A stretch of DNA of 64,000 bases, from NCBI RefSeq assembly GCF_001461695.1, contig NZ_AUTC01000133.1, positions 1 through 64,000 on the forward strand, in the 5' to 3' direction. A program made the position numbers and the translations under genes. This DNA comes from Sinorhizobium fredii USDA 205. Its GTDB lineage: Bacteria; Pseudomonadota; Alphaproteobacteria; Rhizobiales; Rhizobiaceae. Of the stretch, positions 43,522 to 53,054 are shown piece by piece; position 1 is the stretch's first letter; every line of letters starts with the position of its first letter. The notes below the pieces were generated by a model. That model searched no databases. It saw nothing but the letters and a program-made list of their open reading frames with translations, and was not told the DNA's origin.

Positions 43522-46449
43522 ATGGAAGAGGACTCGCTGAAGCGCCGCACTGAGCTCACAAGGCCCGATGTGTCGGCCGACGAAGCGAAGACGATTCTGC
43601 TGGAGCACTACGGCCTCTCCGGCGAACTCACCGAACTCGGCAGCCAGCAGGACCGCAACTATCGCATCGACACGGCCGAGGGCCGCTTCGTGCTGAAGAT
43701 AGCAAGGGCGGAGTATGAGCGCGTCGAGCTCGAGGCCCAAAACGCGGCCCTGCGTCATGTGAGCGCCAAGGCCGATGCGCCGACGGTGCCGCAAGTCGTC
43801 CCGGCGCTCGACGGCGAGGAGATCGTCTCCGCAGCCATGCGCGACGGAACCTACCAGTTCCGGCTGCTGACCTACCTCGAGGGCACGCCGCTGACACGCC
43901 GCAAGCACCTCGCGGCAGAGACCGTTTCGGCCCTTGGCGACCTCGCCGGACGGCTCGCGGTCGCGCTCGCGGACTTCGATCATCCGGGGCTCGACCGGCA
44001 ACTGCAATGGGATCTCCGGCGGGCGGGTCCGGTGGCACTTCAGCTGCTTTCGGCGATGGCCGACGTCGACATGCGCAAGCGCATCGCCGAGGCGATGGTG
44101 GGTGCGATGCGCCGCGTCCAGCCGCTGATGCCGGAGTTGCGCCTGCAGGCGATCCATCAGGATGTCACCGACGACAACGTGGTGAGCAGGGCCGAGACGA
44201 GCGGCCGCCTCGTCCCCGAGGGCGTCATCGATTTCGGCGACGTGCTGAAGGGCTGGCTGGTCGCGGACCTTGCCGTCACCTGTGCGTCGCTGCTGCACCA
44301 CGCCGATGGCGATCCCTTCTGCATCCTGCCGGCAGTCAAGGCGTTCCACGCCGTCTGCCCGCTGACGGAGGCCGAAATCAAGGCGCTCTGGCCGCTGATC
44401 GTCGCGAGAGCCGGCATTCTGGTCGCGAGCTCGGCAAGGCAACTCGAGATCGAGCCGGAGAATGGCTATGTCCGGGACAATGCCGCGCACGAGCGCGAAA
44501 TCTTCGATGTCGCCGTCTCCGTTCCCTTCGAGCTCATGGATCATGCCATTCATCAGGCCGTCGGCAAGGAGGTGGCGCCGGTTGTCCTGCCGATGGCTGG
44601 CCGCCTGCTGCCGGACATCGACTCGGGCCGGGTCGGGATTGTCGACCTGTCGCTACTCGGACCGCATCTGCCCGCCGACCGTTGGCACTATGAGGACACA
44701 GAGGCGCTGCTCTTGCAGTCGGCGGCGCGTGCGGCCGGCGCTGCAGCGACCCGCTACGGCGAATTCCGCCTGACGGAAACGCGGCTTCTTCAAGCCCTGG
44801 CGCCGCAAACCCATGCCCTCCATGTCGACCTCTGCCTGCATGGTCAGACGGCTGTTCACGCGCCCTTTGCCGGTCAACTGCATGAGCGCGGCGGCAGGCT
44901 GATCCTCTCGGCGCAGGGCCTCCACCTTCATCTGCTGGGTATCGAGCCGGCAGGCATAGAGCGTGGAAGCGTCGAGGCAGGCGAGCGGATCGGGACGATT
45001 CCCGCCGACCGCACGGCGCTTGGCTTCATGCGCGTTCAGCTCTCAATTGCTGCGGAAATCGACCCGCCGCCTTTCGCCGCGGCGCACCAAGCGGAAGCCT
45101 GGCGTCGGCTCTGCCCGTCGCCGGCGCATGTCCTCGGTTTCGATTGCGATGCGCCGCCACCGCAAGCGGCGGCGCTGCTCGACAGGCGCCGGCGCCATTT
45201 CGCGCGCCCGCAGAAGAACTACTACCGCAGGCCGCCCGAAATCGAGCGCGGCTGGAAGGAGCATCTCTTCGACGTCGAGGGGCGGGCCTATCTCGACATG
45301 GTCAACAACGTCACCATCGTCGGCCACGGCCATCCGCGCCTCTCCGCCGCGGTCGGGCGGCAATGGTCGCTGCTCAATACCAATTCCCGCTTTCATTACG
45401 CGGCGGTCGCCGAGTTTTCGGAGCGGCTTGCGGCTCTTGCTCCGGAAGGCCTCGACACGGTCTTTCTCGTCAACAGCGGATCGGAGGCGAACGACCTCGC
45501 CATCCGACTCGCCTGGGCCTATTCCGGCGCGCGAAACATGCTCTCGCTGCTCGAGGCCTATCATGGCTGGACGGTCGCCAGCGACGCGGTCTCGACCTCG
45601 ATCGCCGACAATCCGCAGGCGCTGACGACCCGGCCGGATTGGGTGCATCCGGTCATCTCGCCGAACACCTATCGCGGGCCGTATCGCGGCGAAGGCTCGA
45701 CCGGGGATTACGTCGGCACCGTCGCTGCGAAGCTCAAGGAACTGGATGAGAAGGGCGAAAGCTTCGCCGGCTTCATCTGTGAAGCGGTCTACGGCAATGC
45801 CGGCGGCATCCCGCTGCCGCCCGGCTATCTCGAAGCCGTCTACGCCATGGTCCGGGCGCGCGGCGGCGTCTGCATCGCCGACGAGGTGCAGGTCGGTTAC
45901 GGCCGGCTCGGTCACTATTTCTGGGGCTTCGAGGAACAGGGCGTCGTGCCGGATATCATCACCGTCGCCAAGGGCATGGGCAATGGCCACCCGCTCGGGG
46001 CCGTGATCACCCGCCGCGAGATCGCCGACGCGCTGGAGGAGGAAGGCTATTTCTTCTCGTCCGCCGGCGGCAGCCCGGTGAGCTCCGTCGTCGGGCTGAC
46101 CGTCCTCGACATCCTGCATGACGAGGCCCTGCAGGAGAATGCCCGCGCCGTGGGGGATCACCTGAAGGGCCGGCTACAAGCGCTCGGACAGCGGTTCCCG
46201 ATCATTGGCGCGGTGCATGGCATGGGTCTCTATCTCGGCGTCGAATTCGTCCGCGACCGGGAAACGCTCGAGCCCGCGACCGAGGAGACGGCGGCGATCT
46301 GCGACCGCCTCCTCGACCTCGGCGTCATCATGCAGCCGACCGGCGACCACCTCAACGTATTGAAGATCAAGCCACCGCTCTGCCTCGGCCGCGAGAGCGC
46401 CGATTTCTTTGCCGACATGCTGGCAAAGGTGCTGGACGAGGGCTGGTAA
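43522..46449 (+). CDS. kinase / M23-like / class III aminotransferase fusion
   Basis: A 975-residue three-part protein. (1) About 15-340: APH/choline-kinase-like domain with HQDVTDDNVV near 212-221 and VIDFGDVLKGW. (2) About 360-510: beta-rich domain resembling M23 peptidase/biotinyl-like folds (HLHLLGIEPAG, AGERIGTIPA), without a clear zinc site. (3) About 545-975: PLP aminotransferase with NSGSEANDLAIRLAW, ADEVQVGYGRLG and the lysine in TVAKGMGNGHPLG near 817. The kinase and aminotransferase halves resemble animal hydroxylysine kinase and the phospho-lyases AGXT2L1/2. It may phosphorylate an amino alcohol or hydroxy-amino acid and then eliminate phosphate. Starts 30 bases after hutC, so it may share its promoter. 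Confidence 0.9.
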   Translation: MEEDSLKRRTELTRPDVSADEAKTILLEHYGLSGELTELGSQQDRNYRIDTAEGRFVLKIARAEYERVELEAQNAALRHVSAKADAPTVPQVVPALDGEEIVSAAMRDGTYQFRLLTYLEGTPLTRRKHLAAETVSALGDLAGRLAVALADFDHPGLDRQLQWDLRRAGPVALQLLSAMADVDMRKRIAEAMVGAMRRVQPLMPELRLQAIHQDVTDDNVVSRAETSGRLVPEGVIDFGDVLKGWLVADLAVTCASLLHHADGDPFCILPAVKAFHAVCPLTEAEIKALWPLIVARAGILVASSARQLEIEPENGYVRDNAAHEREIFDVAVSVPFELMDHAIHQAVGKEVAPVVLPMAGRLLPDIDSGRVGIVDLSLLGPHLPADRWHYEDTEALLLQSAARAAGAAATRYGEFRLTETRLLQALAPQTHALHVDLCLHGQTAVHAPFAGQLHERGGRLILSAQGLHLHLLGIEPAGIERGSVEAGERIGTIPADRTALGFMRVQLSIAAEIDPPPFAAAHQAEAWRRLCPSPAHVLGFDCDAPPPQAAALLDRRRRHFARPQKNYYRRPPEIERGWKEHLFDVEGRAYLDMVNNVTIVGHGHPRLSAAVGRQWSLLNTNSRFHYAAVAEFSERLAALAPEGLDTVFLVNSGSEANDLAIRLAWAYSGARNMLSLLEAYHGWTVASDAVSTSIADNPQALTTRPDWVHPVISPNTYRGPYRGEGSTGDYVGTVAAKLKELDEKGESFAGFICEAVYGNAGGIPLPPGYLEAVYAMVRARGGVCIADEVQVGYGRLGHYFWGFEEQGVVPDIITVAKGMGNGHPLGAVITRREIADALEEEGYFFSSAGGSPVSSVVGLTVLDILHDEALQENARAVGDHLKGRLQALGQRFPIIGAVHGMGLYLGVEFVRDRETLEPATEETAAICDRLLDLGVIMQPTGDHLNVLKIKPPLCLGRESADFFADMLAKVLDEGW

Positions 46450-46451
46450 GG

Positions 46452-47393
46452 CTAACCCTCGCTCAGCATCTCCGGCTCGCCAGCCAAAATGTCGACGAGG
46501 CTGCGGCGAACGCGACCGATGTCGCGCATCGGTGGCTCGCCGAAGTGGCGGGCATATTCGCGGCTGAACTGCGACTGGCTGTCATAGCCGACCTGGTGAC
46601 CGGCATCGCCGGCGTCGAGGCGTTCCTCCAGCATCAGGCGTCGCGCCTCCTGCAGACGGAGCTGCTTCTGATATTGCAGCGGGCTCATCGCCGTGATCGC
46701 CTTGAAATGGTGATGCAGCGAGGAGACGCTCATGCTGACCCGGCTTGCCAGGTCCTCGATGCGCAGCGGCCGGGAATAGTGCTCCTTCAGCCAGGCGACG
46801 GCGCGGCCGACCTGGTGCGGCTGGCTCTCCGCAGTCGTCATCTGCCGTAGCCTTGCCCCATGCGGCCCGACCAGCAGCCGGTAGAGGATCTCCTGTTCGA
46901 TGAGGGGCAAGACGACGGCGATCTCGGCGGGCCGATCAAGCAGACGCAGCAGGCGCAGCGCCGCGTCTTCGAGATCGGTCGTGAGCTTGTTGACCGTCAT
47001 GCCGCGCGACGACGCGGGCGACGCCGCCGGCTGTTCGCCGATCCTGTCGAGCAGCGCGGGGATCTTCGCCGTGTCGATCTGAAAATTCATGCTGAGATAG
47101 GGTTCGTCACTGGAAGCCAACGAAATCTGCGAGAAAACCGGCAGGTCGATCGAGGTCAGCAGATAGTCCGATGCCCCATAGACGAACAGCTCGCCGCCCA
47201 GGACAACGCGCTTGGCGCCCTGGACGATGATCGCCAGGCTCGGCTTGTAGGCGGCGCAATTCGGCTTGGCGGAGCTCGAATGCCGGTGAATGCTGAGGCC
47301 GGGTACGATCGTCGGATGGTCACCGTCCATCCCGGCGATCCTGGCAATGATCTCGATCATCTCCTGGCGCGGCGTCCGTTGCATGTCTGTCAT
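46452..47393 (-). CDS. AraC-family regulator (AraC_N/YqhC type)
   Basis: A 313-residue regulator from ATG 47393; the frame extends to 47498 without support. N-terminal AraC_N ligand domain with GLSIHRHSSSAKPNCAAYKP and GGELFVYGASDYLLTSIDLP. C-terminal double HTH about 205-300: IEDLASRVSMSVSSLHHHFK and GYDSQSQFSREYARHFGEPP. Divergent from the alcohol dehydrogenase gene at 47614, an arrangement known for YqhC, which activates an aldehyde reductase in response to aldehydes. It probably controls that gene. Confidence 0.88.
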   Translation of the reverse strand: MTDMQRTPRQEMIEIIARIAGMDGDHPTIVPGLSIHRHSSSAKPNCAAYKPSLAIIVQGAKRVVLGGELFVYGASDYLLTSIDLPVFSQISLASSDEPYLSMNFQIDTAKIPALLDRIGEQPAASPASSRGMTVNKLTTDLEDAALRLLRLLDRPAEIAVVLPLIEQEILYRLLVGPHGARLRQMTTAESQPHQVGRAVAWLKEHYSRPLRIEDLASRVSMSVSSLHHHFKAITAMSPLQYQKQLRLQEARRLMLEERLDAGDAGHQVGYDSQSQFSREYARHFGEPPMRDIGRVRRSLVDILAGEPEMLSEG

Positions 47394-47613
47394 CTTCGGT
47401 CGTCTTTCCAGTGCTTTAGGTCTTGTGGGATGGGGCACAGATAGGACGAGGGCGTAAGGCCGCAACTGCCTTTCTGCCATTCTTGCAGGATTGTGCAAAA
47501 ACTTTGCAGGATCGCACTAACACAGTGGCGCCCGGAACAGCATAGTCCGGCTTGCCGCCCGAGGTCCATGCCTCCGCGCGGCGCGCTATTCCCAGACATG
47601 AAGGAAAGACCCC

Positions 47614-48660
47614 ATGGCCATTGCAAGAGGATATGCGGCGACCGACGCATCGAAGCCGCTCGCCCCTTTCACCTTCGAACGCCGCGAACCGCGCGACGAT
47701 GACGTCGTCATCGACATCCAATATTGCGGTGTCTGCCATTCGGATATCCACCAGGCCCGCAATGAGTGGGGCAACTCGACCTTCCCCATGGTGCCGGGCC
47801 ACGAAATCGTCGGCATCGTTCGGGCGGTCGGCTCCAAGGTTACGAAGTTCAAGCGCGGCGACCGGGTCGGCGTCGGCTGCTTCGTCGATTCCTGCACGAC
47901 CTGCGCCAGCCGTGATCTCGATCTCGAACACTATATGCCCGGCCTGGTCGTGACCTATAACGGCGTCGAGGCCAACGGAAAGACCCCGACCCAGGGCGGC
48001 TATTCCGATCACATCGTCGTCAAGGAGGGCTATGTTCTCTCGATTCCGGAGAACCTGCCGCTTGATGCAGCCGCCCCGCTGCTTTGCGCCGGCATCACCC
48101 TCTATTCGCCGCTGCGCCACTGGAAGGCCGGCCCCGGAAAGAAGGTGGCCATCGTCGGCATGGGCGGTCTCGGCCACATGGGCGTCAAGCTCGCCCATGC
48201 GATGGGCGCCGAGGTCACAGTCCTCAGCCAGAGCCTTTCGAAGAAGGAAGACGGCCTGAAGCTCGGTGCCGACCACTATTATGCAACGAATGATCCGCAG
48301 ACCTTCGAGAAGCTGGCCGGCAGCTTCGATCTCATCATCTGCACCGTAGGAACCGAGATCGACTGGAATGCCTATCTCAATCTGCTGAAGGTCGACGGTG
48401 ATTTCGTTGTCGTCGGCATTCCGGAAAACCCAGTGCCGGTCCATGCCTTCTCGCTGGTGCCGGCGCGGCGCAGCATTTCCGGCTCGATGATCGGCTCGAT
48501 CAAGGAAACCCAGGAGATGCTGGATTTCTGCGGCGAGCACAACATCGTCTCGGAGATCGAGATTATCCAGATGCAGGAAGTCAACGCGGCCTATGAGCGG
48601 GTGCTGAAGAGCGACGTGCGCTATCGCTTCGTGATCGATATGGCGTCGATAAAGGCGTGA
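47614..48660 (+). CDS. zinc alcohol/aldehyde dehydrogenase (YahK/CAD type)
   Basis: A 348-residue MDR enzyme; AAGGAAAGACCCC precedes ATG 47614. Catalytic zinc ligands are in CGVCHSDIH and GHEIVGIV; the structural zinc region [21 protein letters not shown] has three of the usual cysteines. NADP Rossmann motif [13 protein letters not shown]; the hallmark [20 protein letters not shown] points to the YahK/cinnamyl-alcohol-dehydrogenase branch, which reduces a broad range of aldehydes. Divergent from the AraC-type regulator. Confidence 0.92.
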   Translation: MAIARGYAATDASKPLAPFTFERREPRDDDVVIDIQYCGVCHSDIHQARNEWGNSTFPMVPGHEIVGIVRAVGSKVTKFKRGDRVGVGCFVDSCTTCASRDLDLEHYMPGLVVTYNGVEANGKTPTQGGYSDHIVVKEGYVLSIPENLPLDAAAPLLCAGITLYSPLRHWKAGPGKKVAIVGMGGLGHMGVKLAHAMGAEVTVLSQSLSKKEDGLKLGADHYYATNDPQTFEKLAGSFDLIICTVGTEIDWNAYLNLLKVDGDFVVVGIPENPVPVHAFSLVPARRSISGSMIGSIKETQEMLDFCGEHNIVSEIEIIQMQEVNAAYERVLKSDVRYRFVIDMASIKA

Positions 48661-48708
48661 ATAGTATGTCTCGTTAGGCATACGGCGGCAGCGGTGAAGC
48701 GGGTGTCT

Positions 48709-48899
48709 TACCCCCCTCTGCCCTGCCGGGCATCTCCCCCACAAGGGGGGAGATCGGCAAGTGGCAACGCCCTGCTTCACCGATATAGTTCGGCGTACCG
48801 GGTGCCTTCTGTAGCCGAGATGTCATCGCGGGGGAGGACAGCAACCCCAGCCAATCTCCCCCCTTGTGGGGGAGATGCCCGGCAGGGCAGAGGGGGGTA
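48709..48899. repeat. 46-bp perfect inverted repeat, rhizobial intergenic palindrome (RIME-like)
   Basis: Arms at 48709-48754 and 48854-48899 are exact reverse complements over 46 bases, separated by 99 bases. Each arm contains the smaller palindromes GCCCTGCCGGGC-like and ATCTCCCCC-AC-AAGGGGGGAGAT. This CCCTCTGCCCTGCCGGGCAT sequence is a well-known dispersed intergenic element of Rhizobiaceae. It lies between the convergent dehydrogenase and Lrp genes, where the large stem could also terminate both transcripts. Confidence 0.85.
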
Positions 48900-48913
48900 C
48901 CACTCGGATCGGC

Positions 48914-49378
48914 CTAGACGAGCGGCAGCGGCCCGTCGTTCTTGATTTCCTCCATCACCGCGTAGGTGCGGGTTTCCTTGACGCCCGGCAGCGTCCACAG
49001 CACCTGGCCGAGGAAATTGCGGTAGGCGGCCATGTCCTCGAAGCGGGTCTTGACGAGGTAGTCGAAGCCGCCGGCGACCATGTGACATTCGAGCACGGCC
49101 GGCGCCTGCTTGATGGCGGCGGCGAACTGATCGAAGACTTCCGGCGTCGTCTTGTCGAGCATCACTTCGATGAAGACCAACAGCCCGAAGCCGAGCTTGT
49201 GCGGATCGAGGCGCGCCCCGAAGCCGGAGACATAGCCCTCCTTCAGGAGCCGTCGCAGTCGCTCGCTTGTCGCCGTCGGCGAGAGGCCGATGCGGTCCGC
49301 CAGTTCGAGATTGGTGATCCGCCCGTCCGCCTGCAGGATGTTGAGGATCCGGCGATCGGTCTTGTCGATCTGATGCAT
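48914..49378 (-). CDS. Lrp/AsnC-family regulator
   Basis: A 154-residue protein from ATG 49378 (MHQIDKTDRRILNILQADGR); the longer open frame to 49693 is antisense texture. HTH about 20-45 (ITNLELADRIGLSPTATSER), then the Lrp effector domain with VFIEVMLDKTTPEVFDQFAA and CHMVAGGFDYLVKTRFEDMA. Likely responds to an amino acid. It lies 23 bases downstream of the M20 hydrolase gene in the same direction and may be in its operon. Confidence 0.9.
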   Translation of the reverse strand: MHQIDKTDRRILNILQADGRITNLELADRIGLSPTATSERLRRLLKEGYVSGFGARLDPHKLGFGLLVFIEVMLDKTTPEVFDQFAAAIKQAPAVLECHMVAGGFDYLVKTRFEDMAAYRNFLGQVLWTLPGVKETRTYAVMEEIKNDGPLPLV

Positions 49379-49401
49379 CTGTCCGCCCCCGCTTCCGTCT
49401 C

Positions 49402-50565
49402 TCAGGCGGCAAGCCGCGCTTCGGTGAGCTTCACCCAATAGGAAATCCCGTGCGGGATCACGTCGTCGTTGAAGTCGTAGGCGGGGTGGTGGAGCCCGGC
49501 GGATTCGCCGTTGCCGATGAACACGAAGGCGCCGGGCCGGGCGAGCAGCATGTAGGAAAAGTCCTCGCCGCCCATCATCGGGTCGAGCGCGGCGTTGACG
49601 TTGCCGTCGCCGGCGACCGTCGCGGCGACCGCAAGGGCGTGGCCGGTTTCCTCGGCATGGTTGACGGTCACCGGATAGTTGCGGCCATACCAAACATCGA
49701 CGGTCGCGCCATAGGCACCGGCAATGCTTTCGGCGATCTGGCGGATCCGTGCCTCGCCGGTATCGCGCACCTGCGGGGTGAGGGCGCGCACCGTGCCGGC
49801 CAGAACAGCCTGCTCCGGAATGACGTTGTGGGCGAAGCCGGCATTGAACTTGGTGACGGAAACGACGATGGAGGCAAGCGGGTCGACGGTGCGCGAGGCG
49901 ATCGTCTGCAGCGCATTGACGATCTGCGCGCCGATGGCGATCGGGTCGATGGTCTTGTGCGGCTGTGCGGCGTGGCCGCCGCGACCTTTGACGGTGATGG
50001 TGAACTCGTCGGTCGAAGCCATGATCGGGCCGACGCGGCTGCCGAAATGGCCGACCGGCATGCCGGGCATGTTGTGCATTCCGTAGACTTCTTCGATGGC
50101 GAAGCGCTCCATCATGCCGTCCTTGACCATCTCGTTGCCGCCGCCGCCGCCTTCCTCCGCCGGCTGGAAGATGACGGCGACGCTGCCGGCGAAGTTACGC
50201 GTCTCGGCGAGGTATTTCGCCGCACCGAGCAGCATCGCCGTATGGCCGTCATGGCCGCAGGCATGCATCTTGCCGGGCGTGGCCGAGGACCAGGCCTTGC
50301 CGCTCGCCTCAGTGATCGGCAGGGCGTCCATGTCGGCTCTGAGGCCGATGGTGCGGCCCGAGCCGAGATTGCCGCGAATGAGACCGACGACGCCGGTCCG
50401 GCCGAGGCCGGTCACGATCTCGTCAACGCCGAATTCCTTCAGTTTCTTTTCGACGAAGGCTGCCGTATTTTCCACCGCGAACAGGAGCTCCGGGTTCATG
50501 TGCAGGTGGCGCCGCCATTCGGTCACTTCGTTCTGGAGTTCGGCTGCACGGTTCAATATCGGCAT
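49402..50565 (-). CDS. M20-family amidohydrolase (HipO/AmaA type)
   Basis: A 387-residue metal-dependent amidohydrolase from ATG 50565 (AGGGAAGC upstream). Family markers: WRRHLHMNPELLF, LRADMDALPI (metal Asp), MHACGHDGHTAMLLGAAKYL in part, FQPAEEGGGGG (catalytic and metal Glu), GRGGHAAQPHKTIDPI lid and MMGGEDFSYML. It should hydrolyse N-acyl amino acids (hippurate- or acetyl-amino-acid-like); indole-3-acetyl conjugates are also cut by this family. Upstream of an Lrp-type regulator gene. Confidence 0.92.
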   Translation of the reverse strand: MPILNRAAELQNEVTEWRRHLHMNPELLFAVENTAAFVEKKLKEFGVDEIVTGLGRTGVVGLIRGNLGSGRTIGLRADMDALPITEASGKAWSSATPGKMHACGHDGHTAMLLGAAKYLAETRNFAGSVAVIFQPAEEGGGGGNEMVKDGMMERFAIEEVYGMHNMPGMPVGHFGSRVGPIMASTDEFTITVKGRGGHAAQPHKTIDPIAIGAQIVNALQTIASRTVDPLASIVVSVTKFNAGFAHNVIPEQAVLAGTVRALTPQVRDTGEARIRQIAESIAGAYGATVDVWYGRNYPVTVNHAEETGHALAVAATVAGDGNVNAALDPMMGGEDFSYMLLARPGAFVFIGNGESAGLHHPAYDFNDDVIPHGISYWVKLTEARLAA

Positions 50566-50698
50566 GATGCTTCCCTGTGGGTCTGTACGGTGGATGAGCC
50601 TGGCGGCCAGATGATTGGGCTTTGCCATCTCCTTGCCATATAGGCTAAATAGCCGGACGATACGAGGCAACTGCGGAAATTCGAGGTTAAGGGTAGTG

Positions 50699-51823
50699 GT
50701 GACAGTTCGACTTACGATGCGCAACAAGGCGAGCGCGGTCAGCGTTCTTGCCGGTGTTTGTGCGGTTTTGGCGGCGGCGCTTCCGGCGTCGGCCAATCCG
50801 CGGCTCGTCGTCGACGTCGCAACTCTGCAAGTCTACGAACACCAGGATATCTTCCAGAAATGGTATCCGGCGTCGCTGACCAAGCTGATGACGGCTTATA
50901 CGACTTTTCGGGCGATCCAGGCTGGACAACTGACGCTCGAAAGCCCGGTGGTCATGACGAAGAACGCTGCGTCGGAGCCTCCGAGCAAGATGTTCTACAA
51001 GCCCGGCCAGGCGATGACGCTCGACAGCGCGCTGAAGATGCTGCTCGTCAAATCGGCGAACGACGTTGCCGTGGCGATTGCCGAAACGGTCGGCGGATCG
51101 GAACAGGCGTTCATCGACCGGATGAATGCCGAAGCGCGGCGGATCGGCATGACCTCGTCGCATTTCATCAATGCCAACGGTCTGCCGGGCCAGGGCCAGT
51201 ACACGACGGCGCGCGACCTCGCCGTGCTGGCGATTACGCTGAAGCGCGAATTTCCGCAGTACGCTTCCTATTTTTCGCTGGAAGGCTTCACCACCGGCAA
51301 GAAAGACTACGCCAACTACAACATGCTGATCGGCCGCTTCGAAGGTGCCGACGGCATGAAGACCGGCTTCATCTGTGCGTCGGGTTTCAACCAGGTGTCG
51401 TCGGCGACCCGTGATGGCCGCAGGGTCGTATCGGTGGTGCTCGGCGAAGACAGCCTCGGCGCCCGCGCCGACGAGTCGGCCCGGCTCCTGCAGATGGCGC
51501 TGACCACCAGCGCCGCGGGAAAGCCATCGCTGACCGCGATCGCGCCTTATGGCGAGGGCCGCGAAATGGTTGTCGACGTCAGCAAGGAGATCTGCTCCAA
51601 GCAGGCCGCGAAGGTCCGCAGCGAAGGCCGCGACGAGGCCGGCCGGCAGAAGCTGCTTTCGCCCTATATCCACGAGATCGACCGTCCGCTGAAGCTCGCC
51701 TTCGCCGGACTTATTCCGGGCAGCGGCGACAAGACGGCCAAGGCGGGCAGCGATGTTGCCGGGCAGGGTGACGTCGCCGAGATCGCCAACATCCCGGTCC
51801 CGGTGCCGCGCCCGAGCTTCTAG
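50699..51823 (+). CDS. D-alanyl-D-alanine carboxypeptidase (DacA/penicillin-binding protein 5/6 family)
   Basis: A 374-residue serine peptidase. Start set at GTG 50699 after AAGGG; ATG 50717 is the alternative and also begins a signal peptide (SVLAGVCAVLAAALPASA). Active-site motifs are intact: S59-L-T-K62 in WYPASLTKLM, SAN in LLVKSANDVA, and KTG in DGMKTGFICASG. It trims the terminal D-Ala of peptidoglycan pentapeptides in the periplasm. The C-terminal region is Lys/Gly/Pro rich and lacks a clear membrane anchor helix. Divergent from the M20 hydrolase. Confidence 0.92.
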   Translation: MTVRLTMRNKASAVSVLAGVCAVLAAALPASANPRLVVDVATLQVYEHQDIFQKWYPASLTKLMTAYTTFRAIQAGQLTLESPVVMTKNAASEPPSKMFYKPGQAMTLDSALKMLLVKSANDVAVAIAETVGGSEQAFIDRMNAEARRIGMTSSHFINANGLPGQGQYTTARDLAVLAITLKREFPQYASYFSLEGFTTGKKDYANYNMLIGRFEGADGMKTGFICASGFNQVSSATRDGRRVVSVVLGEDSLGARADESARLLQMALTTSAAGKPSLTAIAPYGEGREMVVDVSKEICSKQAAKVRSEGRDEAGRQKLLSPYIHEIDRPLKLAFAGLIPGSGDKTAKAGSDVAGQGDVAEIANIPVPVPRPSF

Positions 51824-51881
51824 AACGGAAAGTGTGGGCGGTTTTCCGCGCATCCCGCTCAAATCCAAGACGGAGTCTTCC

Positions 51882-53021
51882 ATGAACGGTCCACTGCCGG
51901 TCGTGCCGGTGTCGATCCTCACCGGCTTCCTCGGTGCGGGCAAGACGACCCTTCTGAACCGCTTGCTGAAGGATCCGCAGCTCGCCGACACGGCCGTCAT
52001 CATCAACGAGTTCGGCGATGTCTCCATCGACCATCTGCTCGTCGAGGCGTCGAGCGACGGCGTGATCGAGCTTTCCGACGGCTGCCTATGCTGCACCGTG
52101 CGCGGCGAACTCGTCGACACGCTGGCAGACCTGATGGATCGCATGCAGACCGGGCGCGTCAAACCGCTGAAGCGCGTCGTCATCGAGACGACCGGGCTCG
52201 CCGACCCGGCGCCGGTCCTGCAATCGGTGCTCGGCAATCCGGTCATCGCCCAGAACTTCCGCCTCGACGGCGTGGTGACCGTCGTCGATGCGGTCAATGG
52301 CGCCCAGACGATTGCAAGCCATGTGGAAGCGTTGAAGCAGGTCGCCGTTGCCGACCGGCTTGTGATCAGCAAGACCGGGCTTGCCAGCAAGGAACAGCTT
52401 AGCGCGCTGCATGATGTTCTGATGGACCTCAATCCGCGCGCGCCGATCATCGACGGCGACAGGGAAGAGGCGGGCCGCGCCGAGCTGTTCGCCTGCGGTC
52501 TCTACGACCCATCGACCAAGCTCGCTGATGTCGGCCGCTGGCTGCAGGACGAGGCCGGCGGCACTCATGATCACGATCATGACCACCATCACGGCCATGA
52601 TGATCATGGGCATCATCACCACCATCACGACATCAATCGCCACGGATCGGACATTCGCTCGTTCAGCATCGTCCACGACAAGCCGATCGAGCCGATGGCG
52701 CTGGAGATGTTCATCGACCTCTTGCGCTCGGCCCATGGCGAGAAGCTGTTGCGCATGAAGGCGATCGTCGCGGTCGCCGATTGGCCGGAGCGGCCGGTGG
52801 TGCTGCACGGCGTCCAGACGGTCTTTCACGCGCCCGAACGACTTGCCGCCTGGCCGGACCCGGCCGATCGCCGGACGCGGATGGTGCTGATCACCAAGGG
52901 GCTCGACGAGGCGTTCGTGCGAGACCTGTTCGATGCTTTCACCGGCAAGCCGCGCGTCGACCGCCCGGATGCGCAGGCGCTCACCGACAATCCGCTCGCT
53001 GTGCCCGGCATGAAGTTCTGA
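51882..53021 (+). CDS. CobW/COG0523-family metal GTPase
   Basis: A 379-residue G3E GTPase from ATG 51882 (GGAG upstream). Walker A GFLGAGKTT at residues 15-23, the metal-binding C68-L-C70-C71 motif, the SKTG element (in place of NKxD), and a His/Asp-rich loop of about 30 residues near 227-255, then the CobW C-terminal domain (VADWPERPVVLHGVQTVFHA). His-rich members usually handle zinc or nickel. There is no cobalamin gene next to it, so a zinc chaperone role is more likely than CobW itself. Starts 58 bases after the carboxypeptidase gene. Confidence 0.92.
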   Translation: MNGPLPVVPVSILTGFLGAGKTTLLNRLLKDPQLADTAVIINEFGDVSIDHLLVEASSDGVIELSDGCLCCTVRGELVDTLADLMDRMQTGRVKPLKRVVIETTGLADPAPVLQSVLGNPVIAQNFRLDGVVTVVDAVNGAQTIASHVEALKQVAVADRLVISKTGLASKEQLSALHDVLMDLNPRAPIIDGDREEAGRAELFACGLYDPSTKLADVGRWLQDEAGGTHDHDHDHHHGHDDHGHHHHHHDINRHGSDIRSFSIVHDKPIEPMALEMFIDLLRSAHGEKLLRMKAIVAVADWPERPVVLHGVQTVFHAPERLAAWPDPADRRTRMVLITKGLDEAFVRDLFDAFTGKPRVDRPDAQALTDNPLAVPGMKF

Positions 53022-53054
53022 TGCGTCATCCGAACGCGGCGGCGCCCGCGCCCG

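Noticed and set aside
42676..44553. 625-codon minus-strand open frame
   Set aside because: Antisense to hutC and the kinase domain of the fusion gene; no recognisable domain.
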